DNA of 64,000 bases from Saprospiraceae bacterium (GTDB lineage Bacteria > Bacteroidota > Bacteroidia > Chitinophagales > Saprospiraceae), in the NCBI GenBank assembly GCA_016715985.1, contig JADJXD010000001.1:4402001-4466000 (forward strand), in the 5' to 3' direction. Positions 7,987 to 17,884 of the stretch are shown here, in pieces (the first letter of the stretch is position 1; each line of letters starts with the position of its first letter). The notes beneath the pieces were generated by a model that saw only the letters and a program-made list of their open reading frames with translations, did not search any database and was not told the DNA's origin. The position numbers were made by a program, and so were the translations under genes.

Positions 7987-9624
7987 ATGAGTAAAGTCGT
8001 GAAATTATCTGATTTCTCTGAAAATGCTGAAGATATTTATTTGAAGTTCGTGACAGCATTTTGGTATGATAATGATTTATACTGGGAACTGGCTAATGGA
8101 GGATTTAGTCTTTGGTCCGCCTATGTAGATGCCGGTAATACCGTTTTGAAAAGTGAATTGAAAATACTTGCAGCAGCTGCCAATTTATTGATCATTGAAT
8201 ACAACAAAGAGCGTATTTTGGAAGAAGGTCATTCAGAGTTTATCGATCCTATGACATTATTATCTTCTTACTATCAGATCACTCCGGGTGAAATCAACAA
8301 AATGTCTGTAAAACTTAAAACCAGCATTTTAAAATTATCTTTTGACCATACAGAACTGGAATGGGATGACGAAGCAGATGACGGTGGGTTTGATGAAGAC
8401 GATGACTTTGAATTAACTCCTGAGTTGCTTAAAGCCGGGGAGATAATTATGAATAAAAAATGCAATCTCCATGTAAGAATTGATTTTGATACAAACTTGC
8501 CATTCACAAAAGATCAATTTACTCAAATAATTAATGACATTCTTGTTGATGTTGATACAGGAGAGCCCATAAGATTATATCCAATCAATTTTAATGATAC
8601 CGACATCTCCTTTAGCATTGATTGCCAACTTGGGCATATGGGCTATTTTATGGAAATGATGGAAAAAAAGTATCAGGTAACGCCGGAATTTGCTTTCATC
8701 AGAGATCTTAATGAAAATGCCTTTGTCCCCGATGATCATTATGTCAGCTTTATGGATTACTATAGAGATATGACATTATCAGATCTTGAAGATGAAGCTG
8801 AACTAAACAAATATATTGAAAAATTCTCTTCACTATCTGCTCAGGAAAGAAGAAAACAAAATCCTGATGCAAGGGAAGATGACGAATATGTAGCAATTCT
8901 GCTTTATGATTTGCCTCAGGATGAAGGAATAAAAAATGCTATGGCGATGCTCAAAACCAACCGGCATAATATAGAAGCGCAATTACTGATAGCAGGGTGG
9001 GAAGGAGATCTGGAGAAAAGAATAGATTTACTCGCAGCAGCAAGTGATATCCACAATCTTGATTATGATTACAAGCAGATACAAAAAGACAAAATGTGGT
9101 GGGGTGCGTCACATACCCGACCATTTATGAGGGCAAAGTTTTTACTCGCCAAAACCTATGAATTGGGTGGCTATATCGATGACGCCATAGATGGGTACAA
9201 AGAAATAATAGACATGAATCCACCTGACAATCTGGGTGCGAGACTTGAATTGATAAGGTTATTATACAAAATTGGAAACAAAAAAGAAATGGTTTCCCTT
9301 ATCAATAAGTATCCCAATGAAGTTGATGAATATTTTTCATTTGCGGCTGTTTATACAGCTTTTATGAAATACGGAAAATCTTCAAAAACAGAGAAGAAGA
9401 TCATATTTAGTTTACAATCAAATTATTATCTGGCTTGTGAAATCGCAAAGGTAGAAGCTGGCCAATTTACAGACTTAATAGATGCGTCTGAGGAAGAAGA
9501 TGAATTAGTCTTCGACAATTTTGAAAGCTTTCGTGACGACATCCTACCACTGTTTAAAAATGCCGAACTTCTTAAGTATTATCGTAAAGTGGTAAAAGAA
9601 ATCTTGAACCGAATGGCCAAATAG
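7987..9624 (+). CDS. Hypothetical TPR-like protein
   Basis: The function is not recognised. The 545-residue protein starts at the ATG at 7987 (MSKVVKLSDF), chosen because a consensus promoter overlaps the upstream in-frame starts. It has no signal peptide or membrane segment and should be cytoplasmic. There is a very acidic stretch at about 120-145 (DDEADDGGFDEDDD). The C-terminal third contains helical repeat-like sequence (AKTYELGGYIDDAIDGYKEI, then NPPDNLGARLELIRLLYKIG) resembling tetratricopeptide repeats. It stands alone between repeat block 3 and a convergent surface-protein gene. Confidence 0.8.
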   Translation: MSKVVKLSDFSENAEDIYLKFVTAFWYDNDLYWELANGGFSLWSAYVDAGNTVLKSELKILAAAANLLIIEYNKERILEEGHSEFIDPMTLLSSYYQITPGEINKMSVKLKTSILKLSFDHTELEWDDEADDGGFDEDDDFELTPELLKAGEIIMNKKCNLHVRIDFDTNLPFTKDQFTQIINDILVDVDTGEPIRLYPINFNDTDISFSIDCQLGHMGYFMEMMEKKYQVTPEFAFIRDLNENAFVPDDHYVSFMDYYRDMTLSDLEDEAELNKYIEKFSSLSAQERRKQNPDAREDDEYVAILLYDLPQDEGIKNAMAMLKTNRHNIEAQLLIAGWEGDLEKRIDLLAAASDIHNLDYDYKQIQKDKMWWGASHTRPFMRAKFLLAKTYELGGYIDDAIDGYKEIIDMNPPDNLGARLELIRLLYKIGNKKEMVSLINKYPNEVDEYFSFAAVYTAFMKYGKSSKTEKKIIFSLQSNYYLACEIAKVEAGQFTDLIDASEEEDELVFDNFESFRDDILPLFKNAELLKYYRKVVKEILNRMAK

Positions 9625-9941
9625 TTCATTGGAGGAGCCGAAAGTTTGGGTGTTTTACTAATTTGATCTCTCTGGGATACTTTGCCCTGACTTTATCATA
9701 ATTTATTATGAAATGTATTTTTTGTTGAATTCATTTTGGTTTAAATGCCGCATGAGTTATACTTATAAATCATTCCATATTTGACAATTAGTTGCTCCAA
9801 CTGGATAATACGAGGCACAGTATGAAAATAAAGCATAAAACTTACAACCTTTTAGATTAAAAAAGATGGATGTATTTCATGGTTTAGAAAAATTATTTCA
9901 ACCTGTTTTCAATTATGCATGTTTTGTTTTCATTTAAAATA
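9625..9941. other. Convergent intergenic region, no feature seen
   Basis: This is AT-rich sequence between two genes that end towards each other. No RNA gene, repeat or clear hairpin terminator was found. Confidence 0.6.
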
Positions 9942-12900
9942 TTACTGATTTCTGATACAACGAACACTCATTCCATTTGCTCTTCTTGCACTCAAAAAAT
10001 TTGCATCCTGGTTTAAAATGGCCAGTCTTCTTGACATCTCAGACCCGGTATTGTAAGTCCAGATATAAGCTGCAGTCCCAACACTACCAAGGGTAGCATT
10101 AGCATCATAGCCCCTGTATCCGCCAAGTGACCATTTTAAAGGTGAATTAAAAGCTCCGGTTGCATTATTTGAATTCCAACTTAAACGTTCCACATCCAAT
10201 TCGCTCTCTGTCGGCAATCTGAAACCTTCGGGGCAAGGATTATTTACTCCCTGAACGCCTTGCCATAAATTATTGTTTTGAGGCGAACGCCAATCAAAAG
10301 GGGTTATATTTGTAGTTATAAAATCGTCATGACCAGGTATATTGTTATTAGCCAAATTGCTTGTTACGCCCGAGGTTCTTATTTGATGCCCGTCATCCGG
10401 TCTTCCCCACTGAAACAGATCTCCATAAGCCGCAGCATCTGTATTACTGGTTGCCACCTGACTGGCACCCAGATTGCGGTCGAGCCAGCATCTTCCTGCA
10501 CTGAGGACAGAACCATAAGTCACCTGATTACCATTATATGTAAATGTTACTGTTTCTGTACCACAAATAAAGTCACTTTCTGTGGTGATAACTAATTCCT
10601 CACCATACACTGTACCGGATGAATTAGTAGCATAAGCACGAACATAGTAAGTGGTTCCTGAAATGAGTCCGGTCATTGTACTGTTATACACCCCTAATCC
10701 ACTTCCATCAAGGGATATACCTTCATTGGTTATGATATCTGGGTTTGGAGACGAGCTCCATACTATTCCCCCTTGAGTGATCGGAGAATTACCTTCATTA
10801 AATATGTACCCACCTGACATAGCACTGTTGGAAGTGATGTTGGTTACCGGATAGGTTTCTATTACAGGCAGATCATTATCATGCCATCCCACGACATTAA
10901 GGACTGCATTTTGTTCGACTGTGATATGACCTTCATTGATAATGCTTTTGGCGAAACCTTCAAAACCTGACGGAACGGTAATATTACCGGAAGAGACAAC
11001 AATCACATTATTACAGTTATCCGGCACGAATCCCAGGTTCCATTTGAGTGGATCATTCCACAGGCCGGCTCCACCTGTCCAGCTTATAGTTCTGCCGCAA
11101 ATGTCCGTTTCGAAATCCAACTCCTCCCCATAAGCCGTACCTGCACTATTGGTGGCATAAGCTCTTACGTAATAGGTCGTAGTAGGAGATAGTCCGGTTA
11201 AGTTGCTGGTAAATACACCTGATCCGGTTCCATCATTGGTTGTGCCTTCGTTTGTTTCTGTTGTTGGATTTTGTGAAGTGCTCCAAACTACACCGCGGGC
11301 GGTAATTGCAGCACCGCCATCACTGGTGATGTTGCCGCCGGAGGTAGCTGTTGATGAAGTGATATTTGTTGCCGTAGTTGTTGTAAGCGTAGTTAAAGCA
11401 ACAGGAATTTCTTCAAAATTCGCTGTAAGTGTCGTATTTGCAGCCGGCATGGTATATGTAAAGCTTGCAAGACTACTTACCTCAATGTCATTTTCATCTG
11501 TCCAGTTGATAAATTGCCAGCCTCCATTTGCGGTAGCTGTTATGGGTACATTGACTCCTTCGGTGTATTGGCCAGCGCCTGTTGTTGTGCCTGCTTGCGA
11601 TGGATTGGCTGATAATGTCAGTACATAGAGTGGTAGCGAACAATCATATCCACTTGGACTATCACCGCTTATGGACCAACCCTTGTTGCTGATCAGGTTG
11701 TTTCGGGCTGTGACGGCATTAGTACCGTATTGCAGGCCATTTGCGCCTAAAGTTCGGTTGTTTGGTGTGTTTGGATTATTATTCCATCCGATGAGGGTAT
11801 ATGTGTAGTTTTCACAGCTCATTCCGCTGAGATCAAACATCTGGCTCAAATTAACATTACTGTTCAACGACCAATTTCCAAGACTCTGATTGAAGGCGGT
11901 GGCATTGTAGAACATATAAGACATATTAGTTACATTACCAGTATTCCAGCTACCAATATTCTGATTGAAGGAGGTGGCATTGTAAAACATATAGCTCATA
12001 TTAGTAACATTACTAGTGTTCCAGTTTCCGATATCCTGATTGAACAAAGTGGCCCCGTTAAACATAGATGTCATATTGGTCACACTGCTTGTGTTCCAGT
12101 TCCCGATATCCTGATTGAAGGAAGAGGCATTGTAAAACATATATTGCATATTTGTTACGTTTCCAGTATCCCAGTTGCCGATATTTCCATTGAAGGAAGT
12201 TGCTTGAAAAAACATCGATTGTAAATTTGTTACATTTGTTGTATTCCAGTTGCCGATATCCTGATTGAAGGAAATAGCGTTCAAAAACATCCCCGACATA
12301 TTGGTTACATTGGAGGTATTCCAGTTTCCGATATCCTGATTGAAAAAGGTGGCGTCGATAAACATTTCTGACATATTGGTCACATTGGAGGTATTCCAGT
12401 TTCCGATATCCTGGTTAAAGGAACTGGCATTTTTAAACATCTGATACATATTGGTCACATTTGAAGTATTCCAGCTGCCAATGTCCTTGTTAAAGGAGGT
12501 TGAACCGTAAAACATTGCATGCATTGTTGTCACACTGCTTGCATTCCAGTTTCCGATATTTTGATTAAAAGCAGATGCATTGAAAAACATATAACTCATA
12601 TCAGTTACATTCGCTGTGTTCCAGCCTCCGATGTCCTGGTTAAAGGATGTTGAACCGTAAAACATTGCATGCATTGTTGTCACACTGCTTGCATTCCAAT
12701 TTCCAATATTTTGATTAAAAGCAGATGCATTGAAAAACATATAACTCATATCAGTTACATTCGCTGTGTTCCAGCCTCCGATGTCCTGGTTAAAAGAGGT
12801 TGCACCGTAAAAAACGCCTGACATATTTGTCACCGTTTCAGTGTCCCAGTCTCCAATATTCATCGGTCCATTTATATTCGCAGACTGAAACATGCAATAC

Positions 12901-13346
12901 ATACTTTGTACCTGAGTAAGGTTTGGTATATCTGTTGCGGTAATATTAAGATTGTCACAAGAGAAAAATGCAACTTCCATACTCGTCCATTCCGGATCTC
13001 CCCAGGCTTTAACATCAGTTAAAAGGTCATTGCCATTAACAACATGACCCTGAAAAAAAAATCGCTTAAGGTTAGCAGGTTGGATTTGTAACTCAATTAC
13101 AGCATTCTGAGGAAGTCCGCTTATGGTACGCAGGTAGTTTCCAGGCCCTAATGAACCGCTTCCATTTGCGCTACCGTTGACTTCTGACCAAGAATAGGAG
13201 GCCACCGTACCCGTTCCAACAGTTGCAAGGAACTTTATTTGACTGCTGTTCTCTATGGACAAATCCCATCTTGTTACAAAAGGATTTTGTCCATAAATCA
13301 CCATACTGCCCATAAGCAGCCATAACAACATAATACTATTTCTCAT
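9942..13346 (-). CDS. Secreted DUF285-repeat surface protein with C-terminal FSuc paralogous domain
   Basis: This is a 1134-residue exported protein. It has a signal peptide (about 1-19, ending IYGQ), then about 14 copies of a 25-residue DUF285/BspA-type repeat (about 165-515, pattern GNWNTSNVTNMSYMFYNATS). An InlB B-repeat-like domain follows (about 575-650), then two fibronectin-like modules with STATSGG and YYVRAYATNSAGT. The C-terminus (about 920-1134) is the Fibrobacter succinogenes major paralogous domain (WLDRNLGA, FQWGR, PCPEGFRLPTESE, SVRCIRN). No type IX sorting domain is visible at the end, so how it is anchored is unclear. Such proteins are usually surface adhesins of unknown ligand. 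It is transcribed alone. Confidence 0.88.
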   Translation of the reverse strand: MRNSIMLLWLLMGSMVIYGQNPFVTRWDLSIENSSQIKFLATVGTGTVASYSWSEVNGSANGSGSLGPGNYLRTISGLPQNAVIELQIQPANLKRFFFQGHVVNGNDLLTDVKAWGDPEWTSMEVAFFSCDNLNITATDIPNLTQVQSMYCMFQSANINGPMNIGDWDTETVTNMSGVFYGATSFNQDIGGWNTANVTDMSYMFFNASAFNQNIGNWNASSVTTMHAMFYGSTSFNQDIGGWNTANVTDMSYMFFNASAFNQNIGNWNASSVTTMHAMFYGSTSFNKDIGSWNTSNVTNMYQMFKNASSFNQDIGNWNTSNVTNMSEMFIDATFFNQDIGNWNTSNVTNMSGMFLNAISFNQDIGNWNTTNVTNLQSMFFQATSFNGNIGNWDTGNVTNMQYMFYNASSFNQDIGNWNTSSVTNMTSMFNGATLFNQDIGNWNTSNVTNMSYMFYNATSFNQNIGSWNTGNVTNMSYMFYNATAFNQSLGNWSLNSNVNLSQMFDLSGMSCENYTYTLIGWNNNPNTPNNRTLGANGLQYGTNAVTARNNLISNKGWSISGDSPSGYDCSLPLYVLTLSANPSQAGTTTGAGQYTEGVNVPITATANGGWQFINWTDENDIEVSSLASFTYTMPAANTTLTANFEEIPVALTTLTTTTATNITSSTATSGGNITSDGGAAITARGVVWSTSQNPTTETNEGTTNDGTGSGVFTSNLTGLSPTTTYYVRAYATNSAGTAYGEELDFETDICGRTISWTGGAGLWNDPLKWNLGFVPDNCNNVIVVSSGNITVPSGFEGFAKSIINEGHITVEQNAVLNVVGWHDNDLPVIETYPVTNITSNSAMSGGYIFNEGNSPITQGGIVWSSSPNPDIITNEGISLDGSGLGVYNSTMTGLISGTTYYVRAYATNSSGTVYGEELVITTESDFICGTETVTFTYNGNQVTYGSVLSAGRCWLDRNLGASQVATSNTDAAAYGDLFQWGRPDDGHQIRTSGVTSNLANNNIPGHDDFITTNITPFDWRSPQNNNLWQGVQGVNNPCPEGFRLPTESELDVERLSWNSNNATGAFNSPLKWSLGGYRGYDANATLGSVGTAAYIWTYNTGSEMSRRLAILNQDANFLSARRANGMSVRCIRNQ
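12511..12810. repeat. 150-bp tandem duplication inside the DUF285 repeats
   Basis: The segments 12511-12660 and 12661-12810 are nearly identical at nucleotide level; both open with AACATTGCATGCATTGTTGT. Each encodes two 25-residue DUF285 units. Neighbouring units are far more divergent, so this is a recent in-frame expansion. Confidence 0.85.
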
Positions 13347-13901
13347 TTATTTTTCATTTAGGTGTTCAAAGTATTTTATTAGAAGGATTATTGGTCTTCT
13401 CTGCTTTTTTTCATAAATCCGTTATTATCGTATTTTCAGCAATCGGTGTTAATATTATCAAACAATTCACTTAATATTTTTAAAGTCATATTTAATTTTA
13501 TTTTAATATCTTATCAATTACCCCTTTTTACAAATTTAAAGAGAATATTGCCTATTTTACAATGATTGGAATCATAAGAAAGGTTGATTTAAATTCTCAC
13601 AATCATTTTTAAATTGGAGAGTATTCTTGGTGCCTGATAAAAAATATCAAATGGGGGAATCTTCAAGTAACAGAAAAAAATTTCGATAAAATTCATGATA
13701 CGAAATCACGATTTAGGGGATGAATTGTGACTTGTCTTTACTAAGGCATGAAGTGCTTTATTAAAGGTCTATAATTATTGTAAGTGCACAGAATAAAACA
13801 ATTGTACAAAACTAAGAGCAGTTGATGCCAATCATCGTTAATAGATGTTTCTCCTTTTATAAAAACAGCGCTCAAGTATACCTTTAAAATCGCTTTATGA
13901 T
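13347..13901. other. AT-rich intergenic region, no feature recognised
   Basis: About 555 bp lie upstream of the DUF285 protein gene and downstream of the GH13 gene. No conserved frame, tRNA, palindromic repeat or clear terminator was seen. It presumably holds the promoter of the minus-strand surface-protein gene; the closest match is TACTTTG about 25 nt upstream of its start, one base short of the consensus. Confidence 0.5.
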
Positions 13902-15284
13902 TTACTTGACCAGAATTTTATACTCAAATGCATTCAGATTCAGACTGGTGCCAAGGGTGATGTTTTCATTGGTCATACCATCTTTCCAAACAGTATTTTG
14001 GAAGCTAGCAGGAATATTGTATGTCTTGGTACTATTGCGTACATTTACCATTACCAAAAGTTCATTACTACCTGCTTTTCGTCTGAATGCCGTCACATCA
14101 AATGTAGAGAATTGTTCCGGAGAACCGGATCGGGCAGCGGGGGTAGATGATCTCAGTGCCATCAGTTTTTTATATTCCTGCATCATATCCGGATTGGTGC
14201 TCCAGTCAATGGGAGATCTACTGAAAAAGGGCAGTTTCACAGGACAACCTACTTCCTGCCCATTGTAGATCAATGGAATTCCTCCCATGTAAGCCGTCAA
14301 CACAAATGCAGCCATTGATCCGGCCTTTCCGCCAAATAATCCCAATGGAGTGTCATCCCAGGCACATTCGTCATGATTGGATGTAAAGCGTAGTCTGTGT
14401 ACTCCGTCTGCTACACCGGCATACTCTGACTGATGGGTTTGTATATAACCTGCTGCGGATTGATTACTGCTAAAAACAGATTTATTTTTATTAAAGAAAT
14501 CCCACCCGAAATTCATTTGAAATCCGGCATCAAAATGATCCTTCCTGGCGCCTTCAGCCATCAAAATGAGGTTACGATTTGGTATGTTATTCAAAGTGTC
14601 TATGACTTGTTTCCAGAAAGAAAAGGGAACAAAGTCAGCTGCGTCGCATCGGTACCCGTCTATATTAGCGTGCAATACCCAGTATTTAAATGCTTTGATC
14701 ATTTCCTGTCGCATCTCTGCATTATCAAAATTCAGATCTGCTACATCCTGCCAGTTGGTCCCTGCAGGATGAATGATGTTGCCGTTATTGTCCTGGGTGT
14801 ACCAGGCTTTATTCTGAATCCATGGATTGTCCCATGAAGTATGATTTGCAACCCAATCCAGAATGACCGCCATCTTACGTGCATGTGCTTCGGACACAAG
14901 TTTCCTGAGATCTTCCAGATTACCGTATTCCGAACTTACCTCTGTAAAATTCCGGATACAATAAGGCGAATTGATGGATTTGATAACTCCGATCGGATGG
15001 ATCGGCATTAGCCAGATGACGTTCACACCCAGTGCTTTGATAGAGTCCAATCGGGGGATAATCCCTGCAAAATTTCCGGATACGCTGAATGCCCTTTCAT
15101 TAATTTCGTACATAACAACATCAGACGTTTTAGGTATGTCATTAAACGGAGTTCCATATTGGTCAGGATGATTGCTACCTGGCGGGTCGATTTGTGGTGT
15201 TGGTTCTGTTTTCTGACATCCGGAAGAAATCAATAAACACTGGAAAATAACAAAGATGAAAGTAAAACTTAAAATATTTTTCAT
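13902..15284 (-). CDS. GH13-family alpha-amylase-like lipoprotein
   Basis: This is a glycoside hydrolase of the alpha-amylase family, probably acting on alpha-glucans at the cell surface or in the periplasm. Numbering from the upstream in-frame ATG at 15296, the catalytic nucleophile is D218 (DGYRCDAAD), the acid/base E248 (LMAEGA) and the third carboxylate D309 (TSNHDE). The (beta/alpha)8 barrel covers about 55-380 and a short C-terminal beta domain follows. A signal peptide leads to a cysteine in ISSGC, a slightly unusual lipobox. The start at 15284 (MKNILSFTF) gives a compact signal peptide; 15296 is also possible. No Sus-type partners are adjacent. Confidence 0.9.
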   Translation of the reverse strand: MKNILSFTFIFVIFQCLLISSGCQKTEPTPQIDPPGSNHPDQYGTPFNDIPKTSDVVMYEINERAFSVSGNFAGIIPRLDSIKALGVNVIWLMPIHPIGVIKSINSPYCIRNFTEVSSEYGNLEDLRKLVSEAHARKMAVILDWVANHTSWDNPWIQNKAWYTQDNNGNIIHPAGTNWQDVADLNFDNAEMRQEMIKAFKYWVLHANIDGYRCDAADFVPFSFWKQVIDTLNNIPNRNLILMAEGARKDHFDAGFQMNFGWDFFNKNKSVFSSNQSAAGYIQTHQSEYAGVADGVHRLRFTSNHDECAWDDTPLGLFGGKAGSMAAFVLTAYMGGIPLIYNGQEVGCPVKLPFFSRSPIDWSTNPDMMQEYKKLMALRSSTPAARSGSPEQFSTFDVTAFRRKAGSNELLVMVNVRNSTKTYNIPASFQNTVWKDGMTNENITLGTSLNLNAFEYKILVK

Positions 15285-15333
15285 GAAAACTATCATTTAA
15301 TTGAGAAAAAGGTGCGTTTAATTAGTGTAGATA

Positions 15334-15341
15334 CAAAGATA
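15334..15341 (-). promoter_or_regulatory. -7 promoter element of the GH13 gene
   Basis: On the minus strand this reads TATCTTTG, an exact TAnnTTTG match about 50 nt upstream of the GH13 start codon. No TTG lies at the ideal spacing upstream. Confidence 0.5.
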
Positions 15342-15434
15342 TCTAAAATCAGCAATCAAACTCACATTTAACAATAAAGTGTTTAAATCCTTTAGATTTG
15401 CTACTCAAAGAATATGCATTAAACGAGATCAAAA

Positions 15435-15582
15435 GTCCCATAGGGACGACATCTTTGTAGAAAAGAAAAATAAGTTTAAAGTAGCTCCGTAGGTGCGAAA
15501 CATCGGTATTGGTTTCGCTCCGCTGGAGCTGACGGACTTGGTTTGTAAATCTTTATTACAAAGATATCGCTCCGCTGGAGCT
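15435..15582. repeat. Solitary REP-like multi-hairpin element (second family)
   Basis: It contains GTCCCATAGGGAC followed by ATCTTTGTAGAAA, then two copies of CGCTCCGCTGGAGCT, the second preceded by TTACAAAGAT. ATCTTTGTA and TTACAAAGAT form an inverted pair enclosing a hairpin, with hairpins outside. This is the same plan as the 138-bp repeats at 1.8-7.8 kb, but with different stem sequences. The rest of the 15297-15781 interval is AT-rich and includes a TAATTTTG promoter element at 15711-15718 for the next gene. Confidence 0.75.
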
Positions 15583-15781
15583 CAATGAAAGTAAAGTTTG
15601 TGACATTTCTTTTTGCTATCATATATCTGATATACATTGAATTAGCAACTTTATGTTTTTTCATTTTTAATCTGAAGTTTGAATAAGTTACCGATCTATT
15701 GAAAATCTGCTAATTTTGCATTCCGGAATTCCGAAAGTGCTTTTTCTGCGATTTTCAGGTTTTTTATCAACATAATTCAAC

Positions 15782-16630
15782 ATGCTCAAACAATTATACA
15801 GGTTTTTAAGCCCGAAATTTCAAAATCTTTTTTTGGAGTATAAAGTAGATTTTAAACCGCGATACGGACATGGTAAACCTGCACATGGTCAGCTGTTTTC
15901 TATAATAGATCAAAACAGACAACATTACAAAAATATACTGTCCAAAGCTTTGGAATATAAAGAAACCATCTGGGCTATACAGGACATGAAGATAGAATCA
16001 AATCCTGTCAATCCTGTGTGGAACAATGGTTTTTTACCAGGTCTTGATATCGTCATGATTTATACGATGATAGCAGAATACAAACCATCAAAATATATCG
16101 AAGTTGGCTCAGGAAATTCTACCAAAGTCGCTTACAAAGCAAAATCAGAACAAAGCCCTGATACCCAAATTATCTCTATCGATCCGATGCCACGTGCAGA
16201 GATAGATCAGTTGGCCGATAAAGTAATCAGAAAACCTTTTGAAAATATTGATTTTGATCTGATCAACGAATTAGAAGAAAATGATATTCTTTTTATTGAT
16301 AATTCGCATCGGATTTTACCCAACTCTGACGCAATGGTTTTTTTCCTGGAAATACTCCCGAGGCTGAAAAAAGGCGTTATTGTCCACATCCACGATATTT
16401 ATCTGCCTTATGACTATCCGCAGGATATGTGTGACAGATTCTACTCCGAACAATATGGTCTGGCGATGTTTCTGCTTGCCAATCCTGTGAAGTATCAAAC
16501 TATTCTGCCCAATTATTTTGTTTCGCGAGATGAAGAATTGTCAGATTGGATAGCACCTGTTTGGGATCATAAAAATCTCCAAAATGTCGAGAAACATGGG
16601 GGCTCTTATTGGTTGAAAATTAATGCGTGA
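15782..16630 (+). CDS. Class I SAM-dependent methyltransferase-like protein
   Basis: This 282-residue cytoplasmic protein has a Rossmann-type core resembling the methyltransferase_24 family. The SAM-binding loop is YIEVGSGNST (about 102-111), an acidic residue ends strand 2 (SIDPMPR) and a DILFIDNSH strand follows. The N-terminal 80 residues are an accessory region. The substrate is unknown; similar proteins occur in polysaccharide and lipid loci, but no such genes are adjacent. A TAATTTTG element at 15711-15718 is a likely -7 promoter element. Confidence 0.75.
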   Translation: MLKQLYRFLSPKFQNLFLEYKVDFKPRYGHGKPAHGQLFSIIDQNRQHYKNILSKALEYKETIWAIQDMKIESNPVNPVWNNGFLPGLDIVMIYTMIAEYKPSKYIEVGSGNSTKVAYKAKSEQSPDTQIISIDPMPRAEIDQLADKVIRKPFENIDFDLINELEENDILFIDNSHRILPNSDAMVFFLEILPRLKKGVIVHIHDIYLPYDYPQDMCDRFYSEQYGLAMFLLANPVKYQTILPNYFVSRDEELSDWIAPVWDHKNLQNVEKHGGSYWLKINA

Positions 16631-16977
16631 AGTCAATTTGCTTCATTAAATTTCAAAATCGGTTTTGGCTATTCCAATGTCAGGACTTTTGAGATTAATT
16701 GAAATTTCAGATTTATCAATTATGAAAATTAAACCAAACGGATTTAAATTGGTTATGTGATGGTGATTGTGAGATTATGACAGACCATTAAAATTGGTTT
16801 CTGAAGTTAATATCCTATCGCAGAGTGCAACAAAATTTAATCAAACTTTACAATGTTCCATTATTAAATTACAGGACTGATTAAGTAACATTCCTGAATA
16901 ACAATTTTTAAGTTACAGACATTAACCTTTTAACCATCCGCTTTGTTAAATTGCACAAAATAATTTTCTTGGAATTC
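16631..16977. other. Intergenic region, no feature recognised
   Basis: AT-rich sequence lies between the methyltransferase-like gene and the ygiD-pirin pair. No palindrome or RNA gene was seen. Confidence 0.5.
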
Positions 16978-17862
16978 ATGGAGAGAAAACAATTTTTAAA
17001 ACTTTTGGCTATGTTGCCCCTGTCAGCATCTGCATTAAAATTGAATGAACTGAAAAAGATGACCGCTCCATTGAGTAGTACGCAAAAGATGCCGGTTTTA
17101 TTTCTGGGGCATGGCAGTCCAATGAATGCTATTGAAGAGAACGAATTTGTCAGTGGTTTCAGAAAGATTTCCAAAGATATTCCCAAACCCATTGCAGTTT
17201 TGTGCATTTCGGCACATTGGGAGACGAATGGTACTTATGTGACAGCAATGCAAAATCCACGGACTATACATGACTTCGGTGGTTTTCCAAAGGCACTTTT
17301 TGATGTTCAGTATCCTGCGCCCGGAAGCCCGGAACTTGCCAATGAAACAAAATCATTAGTCAAAAACGTAAATATCGGACTTGACCATAGTTGGGGATTG
17401 GATCATGGAGCGTGGAGTGTCATAAAGCATCTTTATCCTGAAGCAAATATTCCTGTGATTCAGATGAGTCTGGATTATAAGCAGACTCCACAGTATCATT
17501 ACGACCTGGCCAAAGAGTTATCTGCACTGAGAAATAAAGGTGTGTTGATCGTGGGAAGCGGAAACATGGTACACAATCTGGGATTATTGGATTGGAAAAA
17601 TCTGAATAAAGTCGATTTTGCTTTTGACTGGGCGGAAGAAGCACGTAGTAAGATGAAAAACTATATCCTGAATGGCGATCATCAATCATTGATCCATTTC
17701 AGGTCACAAGGCAAAGCATTTGAATTGGCAATACCGACGCCGGAACATTATTTACCGTTGCTTTACACTCTTGCGTTAAAAGATGAAAAAGATGAAGTCA
17801 GCCTCTTTAATGACAAAGCTGTAGCCGGTTCACTGACTATGACTTCTGTCAAAATTTCATAA
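16978..17862 (+). CDS. ygiD: 4,5-DOPA dioxygenase extradiol-like protein (YgiD family)
   Basis: This is a LigB-superfamily extradiol ring-cleavage enzyme. Relatives open catecholic rings such as DOPA with a divalent metal. Metal-site regions are visible at GHGSPMNA (H45) and SAHWETNG (H80), and the conserved DHGAW and GSGNMVHNL stretches follow. The start at 16978 (MERKQFLKLL) is preferred over the upstream frame start at 16951 because it begins a compact signal-like N-terminus. The pirin gene follows after 22 nt. Pairing with pirin, a cupin that can act as a quercetinase, suggests a role with aromatic or phenolic compounds, but the true substrate is unknown. Confidence 0.88.
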   Translation: MERKQFLKLLAMLPLSASALKLNELKKMTAPLSSTQKMPVLFLGHGSPMNAIEENEFVSGFRKISKDIPKPIAVLCISAHWETNGTYVTAMQNPRTIHDFGGFPKALFDVQYPAPGSPELANETKSLVKNVNIGLDHSWGLDHGAWSVIKHLYPEANIPVIQMSLDYKQTPQYHYDLAKELSALRNKGVLIVGSGNMVHNLGLLDWKNLNKVDFAFDWAEEARSKMKNYILNGDHQSLIHFRSQGKAFELAIPTPEHYLPLLYTLALKDEKDEVSLFNDKAVAGSLTMTSVKIS

Positions 17863-17884
17863 TAATAAAAATAAAATAAAATAT

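Noticed and set aside
11203..11628. 141-codon plus-strand frame
   Set aside because: It is antisense to the repetitive DUF285/InlB-repeat protein and has no recognisable domain.
15476..15664. 62-codon minus-strand frame
   Set aside because: It runs through the REP-like element and its sequence is explained by the palindromes.
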